This document shows, one piece after another, positions 51,032-56,721 of a stretch of DNA of 56,721 bases. The notes below the pieces were generated by a model, which was given only the letters and a program-made list of their open reading frames with translations, had not been told where the DNA came from and searched no databases. The DNA is from an uncultured Bacilli bacterium (GTDB taxonomy: Bacteria; Bacillota_I; Bacilli_A; RF39; UBA660). How positions within the stretch are numbered: the stretch's first letter is position 1; each line of letters starts with the position of its first letter. Both the position numbers and the translations under genes were made by a program. The stretch covers positions 1 to 56,721 of the forward strand of contig CALVXD010000003.1 in NCBI GenBank assembly GCA_944368815.1, written 5' to 3'.

Positions 51032-51736
51032 ATGCTAGAATTAATTAATGTAAATTATGAAATAGATGGTAAAAAAATATTATCAAATATAAATCTAAAA
51101 ATAGATAATAATAAAATAATGATTATAACAGGTCCAAATGGAAGTGGTAAATCTACTTTATCTAAAATTATTATGGGAATATTAAAACCAACAAGTGGAC
51201 AAATATTATGGAATGGCGATGATATAACTAATTTGTCTATAAATAAAAAGAGTAATTTAGGTATATCTTATGCATTCCAACAACCAGTTAGATTTAAAGG
51301 AATTACAGTTAAAGATATTATTGATATATCTTCTCATAAAGAAAATGATATTAATACAATTTCTAATATATTAAATGAGGTAGGTTTAAATTATTCTGAA
51401 TATATGAATAGAGAACTTGATGATAAATTATCAGGAGGAGAATTAAAAAGAATAGAAATAGCTTCTGTAATTGCTAGAAAATCAAAATTAATAATTTTAG
51501 ATGAACCGGAAGCAGGAATAGACTTATGGAGTTTTAATGATCTAATAAATTTATTTGTTAATAAAAAGAAAGAATCAGGTTTATTAATTATATCCCATCA
51601 ACAAAAATTATTTAAAATAGCAGATGAAATAGTATTACTTGAAAATGGAATGATAAAATCTTGTGAAAATTACATTAGTATGAAGAATATGTTATGTTGT
51701 AATAGGTGCGTAAAAAAGGAGAATATCTATGAATAG
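51032..51736 (+). CDS. sufC: SufC-like ATPase of a minimal Fe-S assembly system
   Basis: This 234-residue ABC ATPase has Walker A GPNGSGKST near residues 34-42, a Q-loop SYAFQQPVRFKG, signature LSGGELKRIEIASVIAR, Walker B LIILDEPEAGID and switch His in ISHQQK. PEAGID and the FQQP stretch are SufC-like rather than transporter-like. It lies directly before a SufB-like gene with no membrane protein, as in the minimal SUF-like system (SmsCB). The C-terminal tail holds Cys222, Cys223 and Cys226 (CCNRC), an addition not usual in SufC. It overlaps the next gene by 8 bases. Confidence 0.88.
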   Translation: MLELINVNYEIDGKKILSNINLKIDNNKIMIITGPNGSGKSTLSKIIMGILKPTSGQILWNGDDITNLSINKKSNLGISYAFQQPVRFKGITVKDIIDISSHKENDINTISNILNEVGLNYSEYMNRELDDKLSGGELKRIEIASVIARKSKLIILDEPEAGIDLWSFNDLINLFVNKKKESGLLIISHQQKLFKIADEIVLLENGMIKSCENYISMKNMLCCNRCVKKENIYE

Positions 51737-52643
51737 TGTAGAAAAAGATTTACTTAAAAATGTTATACAAGATGTTAATTATGATTATGCTTACAACATA
51801 AGAAGTAATTCTAAAAGTATTGAAAGAAAGATAACTGATAATGTAAATATTGTAGCCAAAGAAGAAAATAAAGGAATAGACATAATTGTAAAAGATAATG
51901 CTAAATTTGAATATATATATATTCCTGTATTGATAACAGAAAGTGGTCTTACAGATATAGTATATAATGATTTTTATATAGGTAAAAATAGTAATGTTTA
52001 TATTATTGCAGGATGTGCTATCAAAAATGAAGGAGTACAAAAAAGTGAACATAATGGTATTCATAGATTTTTTGTTGAAGAAGGGGCTAATGTTCATTAT
52101 ATGGAAACGCATTATGCTGAGGGACATAAACATAATAGTAAAATTTTAAATCCTGTTACAGAAATATATTTAAAAAATGGTAGTAGTATGGATATGAAAA
52201 GTATTCAAATAAAAGGAGTAGATAAAACAAAAAGAATAACTAAAGCTATTCTTGAAGACAATACTAAATTAGAAATAGTAGAGAAAATAATGACAGATAA
52301 TAATGCTAAAGCAGATACTATTTTTGATGTTAAATTAAACGGTAATAATTCTAGTTGTCATGTTACATCAAGAAGTTTTGCAACAGGAAATTCTAAACAA
52401 AAGTTTAAATCTATAATATATGGAAATAATAAATGTTATTCACATGTAGAATGTGATGCTATTTTAAAGGATAAAGGCAAAGTAGTATCAATACCAGAAA
52501 TAGTTGCTAATAATGTTGATGCTAATTTAGTACATGAAGCAACAATTGGTAAAATAGCAGGTGAGCAATTAATTAAGTTAATGACTCTTGGTCTTACAGA
52601 AAAAGAAGCAGAAGCGGAAATTATAAAAGGATTCTTAAAATAA
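51729..52643 (+). CDS. sufB: SufB/SufD-like scaffold of a minimal Fe-S assembly system
   Basis: This 304-residue protein matches the beta-helix core of SufB/SufD: KDNAKFEYIYIPVLITESG, HNGIHRFFVEEGANVHYMETHYAEG, then the C-terminal VVSIPEIVANNVDANLVHEATIGKIAGEQLIKLMTLGLTEKEAEAEIIKGF. It is much shorter than SufB (about 465 residues), as in the SMS (SmsB) type. The conserved Glu and His of ATIGKI-type ends are present (VHEATIGKIAGEQ). Together with the SufC-like ATPase it probably builds Fe-S clusters in place of a full suf operon; no sufS, sufU or sufD is adjacent. Confidence 0.87.
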   Translation: MNSVEKDLLKNVIQDVNYDYAYNIRSNSKSIERKITDNVNIVAKEENKGIDIIVKDNAKFEYIYIPVLITESGLTDIVYNDFYIGKNSNVYIIAGCAIKNEGVQKSEHNGIHRFFVEEGANVHYMETHYAEGHKHNSKILNPVTEIYLKNGSSMDMKSIQIKGVDKTKRITKAILEDNTKLEIVEKIMTDNNAKADTIFDVKLNGNNSSCHVTSRSFATGNSKQKFKSIIYGNNKCYSHVECDAILKDKGKVVSIPEIVANNVDANLVHEATIGKIAGEQLIKLMTLGLTEKEAEAEIIKGFLK

Positions 52644-52664
52644 TAAGAATTTTTTTTATTTATA

Positions 52665-52710
52665 ATTATTTTTTAGATAAAAAATAATAGAATATTATCT
52701 ATGTAGATAA
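52665..52710. other. Two perfect palindromes after the Fe-S genes
   Basis: A 24-bp palindrome (arms ATTATTTTTTA and TAAAAAATAAT around GA, 52665-52688) and a 16-bp palindrome (TTATCTA, TG, TAGATAA, 52695-52710) lie back to back. The first may act as a terminator; the second has no T-tract and may be a protein site. Confidence 0.55.
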
Positions 52711-52855
52711 AAATGTAGTGTATATAGTTTTAAAATAAAGAAGTTAGAACTGAATATTGGAAGTTTTTATAGTGTAAAATCTGTTCTACATAAATGAAAC
52801 ATATTTGTTAATTAATTTGTAAAATTATGGAAAGTAAAATTATACTATACAAAAT

Positions 52856-52884
52856 TTGACAAAATTATGCTATAATGTTATAAG
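52856..52884 (+). promoter_or_regulatory. Promoter of the glucosaminidase-dockerin gene
   Basis: TTGACA (52856-52861), a 17-bp spacer and TATAAG (52879-52884) with TGT just upstream. A TATAAT at 52871 lies too close to the -35 to pair with it. Confidence 0.75.
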
Positions 52885-52901
52885 ACTATGGGGTGGTAGT
52901 A

Positions 52902-55196
52902 ATGAAGAATAAAATTCCATATATAATCATAACTATAGCATTGTTTTTTGCTTTAATAAATTTAACAGAAGCTGATGTTATTAAGGCAAAAGTTTATTGC
53001 CCTGATGATAATGAACCTCTTAATATAAGAGAAAGTATTGGGGGAAATATAAAAACGGCATTAGCATGTAATACCGAAGTAAAAGTAATAGACCAAAATG
53101 CTGGTGTTGATGGTAGTGGTAGGACTTGGTATAAAATTGAATATGGAAGTGGTAGTGTAGGCTATGCTGTTTCAACATATATAAAAATACTTGAAACAGT
53201 AAAATTATCTGGTAGTGATAATATATATATAAAAGAAAATTATGATAGTGCTCTAGATTCTGACGGTTTTATGGCTTGTTATGAAGATACTACTGATGTT
53301 AATTTAAGGAGTTCTCCAGGGGGAGACTTAACAGGTAAAAAGGTTAGTTGTGGTGAAAAGGTAAAGATAAATTCAACTAAAGAAGGAAGTGGAACATGTG
53401 GATATTACTATAACATAACTGATTCTAAAGGAAATAGTGGTTATGTATGTGGTTATTATGTAAATACTACTAAATTAAGTTCTACTGCGATAAATTATTA
53501 TAATACAAAAGAAAGTTTGGATGATTATTATCAAACTTTGAGAAATAAGGGATTCCCAGAAAGTTATTTACCATATTTAGCAGAAATTCATGCAAGGCAT
53601 CCTAACTGGATATTTGATGCAGAAAAGATTAATATTGATTTTTCTACGGCGGTTGAAAATGAAAATGCATACGGAAGGAATTTACTTGAAGGTGCTTATT
53701 TTTCTCAGAATTATCTTTCAATGGGAATTAACACATATGATATTTTAAATGATATATTTTATGAGTATTCAACTGAAGCAGGATGGTATGATGCATCATC
53801 TGAAGCAGTTGCATATTATATGGATCCTAGAACATATTTAAATGAAAAATATATATTTGCATTTGAATCATTGAAGTTTAATAGTTCACATAATTCAGAT
53901 ATAATAAAAAAGGTATTAGCGTCTCAAACGTTTTGGCCTAAAGTATATCAAGGATATGATGGAAACATTTATGATGATATTGTCAAAGCCACTAAGGAGG
54001 CTGACATTAGTGCTGTTCATATAGCTAGTCGTATTAAACAAGAGATAACAGGAATTTCTGAAAGTGATCCTAGACTAGGTGGAACTTTTAACTATAATGG
54101 TAAAAGTTATAGTGGATATTATAATTTCTTTAATATTGGAGTTTATGGTGATAATAAGATAGTAAACGGAATGGTATATGCAATGAATAATGGATGGAAT
54201 ACACCATTTAATGCTGTGTATGGCGGTGCTAAATTCATTGGAGAAGGTTATATTTCTATAAATCAAGATACAATGTACTATCAAAAATTTGATGTATCTA
54301 CTACCAATGGACATTACACACATCAATATATGCAAAATTTAGCAGCTCCTATTCAAGAAACAAACACAACATATAATACGTATGTTAATAATCTAAGTGA
54401 TTATCTAAATACAGCAATAAAATTTACTATTCCAGTATATGAGAATATGAGCAATTACGCAGTTGTAGCTCCTAGTGTAGGAAATCCTAACAATTACTTA
54501 AAAGATATAAAAATAGATAATAAAACTGTTACTAATTTTAGTTATGATGAATTTAGTTATGATATAACTGTTCCAGGTAATGTTAATTCTATTAATATAA
54601 GTGCTACCCCAATTAATAGTAAGGCATCTGTAAAAGGAACAGGTAATATCCCTATTACAAATAAAGAAACTACAATTACATTAACAGTTACTTCTGAAAG
54701 TGGTAGAAGTAGAAATTATGTTATTAATGTTACGAAAGATGAAGTAGAAGATATTGAAACTGTTGAGTTAAGTTATATCCTTAACAATATTGGAATAAAG
54801 TATAATGAAAATTATATATATGGTATTAGTGAAGATACTGATATAAAAAGTTTAATTAACAATGTAAGTAAAGTTAGCGCTTATGCTAGTGCAACAATTA
54901 AAGATAAAGACGGAAATAGTAAGACTAGTGGAGTATTTAAAACTGGAGATAAAGTTACTATATCTAATTCCAAAGATGAAATAACATTAACAATATTAAT
55001 GTATGGTGATATTAATGGAGATGGAAAAATAGATAAAGATGATTGCTTAGCGATTTTAAGACATTTAAATGGTTATACAACTTTAAATGATGTTTATAAA
55101 GTTGCAGCTGATCCAAATAAAGATGGAAAAATAGATAAAGATGATTGTTTAGCAATTTTAAGACACTTAAATGGATATACAGATTTGAATAAATAG
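52902..55196 (+). CDS. Secreted SH3-glucosaminidase-dockerin protein
   Basis: This 764-residue exported protein has, in order: a signal peptide (1-24), two bacterial SH3 domains (about 28-100 and 115-190; LNIRESIGG and VNLRSSPGG motifs), and a GH73-type endo-beta-N-acetylglucosaminidase domain (about 210-490, with ISAVHIASRIKQEI and YYNFFNIGVYGDN). A cadherin-like beta-sandwich (about 530-610) and a C-terminal type I dockerin-like pair (GDINGDGKIDKDDCLAILRH and DPNKDGKIDKDDCLAILRH) follow. It likely cuts peptidoglycan glycan strands. The ATG at 52902 follows GGGGTGG. The dockerin predicts docking to a cohesin-like partner; the next gene is a membrane-anchored candidate. Confidence 0.9.
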   Translation: MKNKIPYIIITIALFFALINLTEADVIKAKVYCPDDNEPLNIRESIGGNIKTALACNTEVKVIDQNAGVDGSGRTWYKIEYGSGSVGYAVSTYIKILETVKLSGSDNIYIKENYDSALDSDGFMACYEDTTDVNLRSSPGGDLTGKKVSCGEKVKINSTKEGSGTCGYYYNITDSKGNSGYVCGYYVNTTKLSSTAINYYNTKESLDDYYQTLRNKGFPESYLPYLAEIHARHPNWIFDAEKINIDFSTAVENENAYGRNLLEGAYFSQNYLSMGINTYDILNDIFYEYSTEAGWYDASSEAVAYYMDPRTYLNEKYIFAFESLKFNSSHNSDIIKKVLASQTFWPKVYQGYDGNIYDDIVKATKEADISAVHIASRIKQEITGISESDPRLGGTFNYNGKSYSGYYNFFNIGVYGDNKIVNGMVYAMNNGWNTPFNAVYGGAKFIGEGYISINQDTMYYQKFDVSTTNGHYTHQYMQNLAAPIQETNTTYNTYVNNLSDYLNTAIKFTIPVYENMSNYAVVAPSVGNPNNYLKDIKIDNKTVTNFSYDEFSYDITVPGNVNSINISATPINSKASVKGTGNIPITNKETTITLTVTSESGRSRNYVINVTKDEVEDIETVELSYILNNIGIKYNENYIYGISEDTDIKSLINNVSKVSAYASATIKDKDGNSKTSGVFKTGDKVTISNSKDEITLTILMYGDINGDGKIDKDDCLAILRHLNGYTTLNDVYKVAADPNKDGKIDKDDCLAILRHLNGYTDLNK
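55020..55080 (+). repeat. Dockerin-coding duplication, copy 1
   Basis: About 61 bp matches 55122-55182 with 5 differences at a 102-bp (34-residue) period. Each copy encodes one calcium-binding dockerin loop and helix. Confidence 0.85.
55122..55182 (+). repeat. Dockerin-coding duplication, copy 2
   Basis: This is the second copy of the 61-bp unit; differences from copy 1 are mostly silent. Confidence 0.85.
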
Positions 55197-55206
55197 GAGG
55201 AATAAA

Positions 55207-56562
55207 ATGAAGTCAGTAAAAAGAATATTAATATTTATAGTCGCATTTATTATATGTACAAACAGTGTAAGTGCAACAAGTTTAACTATAAAAAGTAGTG
55301 CTTCTTCAATAACAAAGGGAAGCACAGTAACGATTACTTCGTTAATATCAGCAGATAGTGGAATTTATACTACATCAGGTACAGTTAAGTGTACAGGAGC
55401 AGGTGTTAATTCAAGTGTAGATTTAGGTTTTGAAGATTTGAATACTGCAAATAGATCAAAATCTTTCTCACTTACAATAAAACCTACTACATCAGGTACT
55501 GTAACTTGTTCTTCATCTAATGTTAGAATAAGGGAGTTAGCACAAGCTAGTGAGTATGCTTTATCTAATAAATCAATTACAATTACTGTAAAAGAACCTG
55601 CTGTTATACCTCCTAAAGAATATTCTAGTAATAATTATTTAAAATCACTTAGTATTGAAGGATATGAAATAGATTTTGATAAAAATACATTAGAATATTC
55701 TATTGAAGTAGAAAATGATGTAGAAAAAGTTAATATTAAAGCAACAACTGAAGATGGAAATGCTACTGTAAGTGGAACTGGAGAAAAAGAAGTAACTGAA
55801 GGTAATAACAAATTGGAAGTTAAAGTTACTGCTGAAAATGGAAACGAAAGAACTTATGTTATAAATGTTAAAGTAAAAGAGTTAGATCCAATTAATGTTA
55901 AAGTTGATGATGAAGAATATACAGTAATTAGAAAAGAAGATGTATTGGAAGCACCTAAAAATTATGAAAAAACAACTGTCAATATAAATGGAGAAGAAGT
56001 TCTTGCTTATTATAATAGTAAAACTAAATATACTTTAGTAGGACTTAAAGATAAAGATGGGAATGCTAATTATTACATATATGATAATGGTAAATATACA
56101 TTATATAAAGAATACACATTTAATGGTATAACATTATATTTAACAGAAAAAAATGTAGATATTCCAAGTTTCAAAAAAACATCATTTAACTATGCTGAAG
56201 ATTCATTGGAAGGATATAAATTTGCTGATGATAATTTAATAAAGAAAACATATGCACTTGATGATACTGATTTACAAAATTTTTACTTATTTTATGCAGT
56301 TAATATAGAAACAGGAGAAGAAAGTTTATATCAATATGATCCGTCTGAAGGAACAGTTCAAAAATATAGTGCATCAATGATGAATTTACTTGAAATGTAT
56401 AAAAATGAAGCAAATAGAAACTTTATATTGTTTGTAGTTGTTAGTGTTGTATTAGTACTTTTAATTGTAATTAAAATAGTTACATCTATTATTAAAAAGA
56501 AAAAAGATAATAATGGAATTAGTAAAAAAAGAAAATTAAATGTCAAAGAAATAGATTTATAA
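55207..56562 (+). CDS. Membrane-anchored surface protein with Ig-like and cadherin-like domains
   Basis: This 451-residue protein has a signal peptide (1-23), a beta-sandwich domain (about 24-130, SITKGSTVTITS ... GTVKCTGAGV, with paired Cys) and a cadherin-like domain (about 138-225, YLKSLSIEGYEIDFDKNTLEYSIEV ... ERTYVINVKV). A third unassigned extracellular part (about 230-390), a C-terminal transmembrane span (about 404-424) and a basic cytosolic tail complete it. The first domain recalls the cohesin-like domains that often sit before cadherin-like ones, but clear cohesin sequence is not seen. AGGAGG lies 6 bases before the ATG and 10 bases after the dockerin gene, so both are in one operon and may interact. 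Confidence 0.82.
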   Translation: MKSVKRILIFIVAFIICTNSVSATSLTIKSSASSITKGSTVTITSLISADSGIYTTSGTVKCTGAGVNSSVDLGFEDLNTANRSKSFSLTIKPTTSGTVTCSSSNVRIRELAQASEYALSNKSITITVKEPAVIPPKEYSSNNYLKSLSIEGYEIDFDKNTLEYSIEVENDVEKVNIKATTEDGNATVSGTGEKEVTEGNNKLEVKVTAENGNERTYVINVKVKELDPINVKVDDEEYTVIRKEDVLEAPKNYEKTTVNINGEEVLAYYNSKTKYTLVGLKDKDGNANYYIYDNGKYTLYKEYTFNGITLYLTEKNVDIPSFKKTSFNYAEDSLEGYKFADDNLIKKTYALDDTDLQNFYLFYAVNIETGEESLYQYDPSEGTVQKYSASMMNLLEMYKNEANRNFILFVVVSVVLVLLIVIKIVTSIIKKKKDNNGISKKRKLNVKEIDL

Positions 56563-56595
56563 CATATAATATATTAGCATTACGAGTAATGTTTT

Positions 56596-56628
56596 GGCTA
56601 GATACAAGGTTTTGTATTTAGCCTTTTT
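56596..56628 (+). terminator. Terminator of the surface-protein operon
   Basis: GGCTAGATACAA and TTGTATTTAGCC (12 bp, one G-U) close GGTT and are followed by five Ts. Confidence 0.85.
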
Positions 56629-56645
56629 ATTAAATCTTGTTTGTT

Positions 56646-56676
56646 TCGTGAAATGAAAAAGTAAATTCCAGTTTCA
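56646..56676 (-). repeat. 31-bp inverted repeat, right copy
   Basis: This is the exact reverse complement of 49-79. Beyond it, the window's last 19 bases form a near-perfect inverted repeat (ACGTCCAT / ATGGGCGT, 56703-56721), cut by the window end. Confidence 0.85.
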
Positions 56677-56721
56677 TAAAGTGAAATTAAAATGTAAGAG
56701 AAACGTCCATAATATGGGCGT

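Noticed and set aside
52856..52876. TTGACA with TATAAT at 52871 as the promoter
   Set aside because: The spacer is only 9 bp; TATAAG at 52879 gives the proper 17 bp.

Overview
The window reads as one stretch of chromosome from a very AT-rich, Gram-positive-type (Bacillota/Firmicutes-like) anaerobe, probably an uncultured gut-type member of the Bacilli or a relative of the Mollicutes that keeps its cell wall. Seen in the sequence: A+T dominates even in conserved genes, ribosome binding sites are of the AGGAGG type, many promoters carry an extended -10 (TGnTATAAT), and genes run mostly on the + strand with short gaps or ATGA overlaps. Anaerobiosis is inferred from the oxygen-sensitive class III ribonucleotide reductase, pyruvate phosphate dikinase and a minimal SUF-like Fe-S assembly pair. 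MurC, a D,D-carboxypeptidase and a glucosaminidase argue for peptidoglycan. TGA works as a stop (for example at the coaE/coaD overlap), so the standard bacterial code applies.

Layout. 0.05-6.3 kb: DUF362 protein and DUF368 (PopT-like) membrane protein; then a Fic protein with its own operator-like palindrome, a small self-contained RNA gene made of two 28-bp direct repeats, and a RhuM-Fic/Doc fusion; then a NatAB-type ABC exporter. 6.3-13.7 kb: D,D-carboxypeptidase, M3 oligopeptidase, LysR regulator, coaE-coaD, metallo-beta-lactamase-fold hydrolase and a Nudix-PHP fusion. 13.7-25 kb: mostly unassigned membrane or repeat proteins, a frameshifted gene, a thioredoxin-like protein, a LysM protein, tRNA-Cys and a U32 protein. 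25.3-29.6 kb: nrdD, a separately encoded glycyl-radical domain, nrdG, recX and a lipoprotein. 29.7-30.8 kb: a DinD-like gene with an SOS-box-like promoter, whose terminator is split by a 191-bp MITE-like element. 30.8-34 kb: trpS, murC, a DUF1653 protein and a ferritin-like protein. 34.1-41.6 kb: an accessory cassette of two ABC transporters and a two-component system, bracketed by a duplication of the end of the ferritin-like gene. 41.8-50.5 kb: Ca2+-type P-ATPase, trmB, xerD-like recombinase, thymidine kinase and ppdK. 50.6-52.6 kb: ArsR-type regulator with a SufC/SufB-like minimal Fe-S system. 52.9-56.6 kb: secreted glucosaminidase ending in a dockerin, followed by a membrane-anchored surface protein.

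How the parts fit. The core genes cover CoA synthesis (coaE, coaD), DNA precursors (nrdD/G, tdk), wall building and turnover (murC, D,D-carboxypeptidase, PopT-like carrier recycling, glucosaminidase), translation (trpS, trmB, tRNA-Cys, U32) and glycolytic flux (ppdK). The accessory parts are two stress or defence-like loci (Fic / repeat RNA / RhuM-Fic, and the DinD-like gene) and the regulated ABC cassette, which looks like antimicrobial-peptide sensing and export. A 31-bp sequence sits at both ends of the window in inverted orientation, which suggests a dispersed repeat that limited the assembly or an inversion site.
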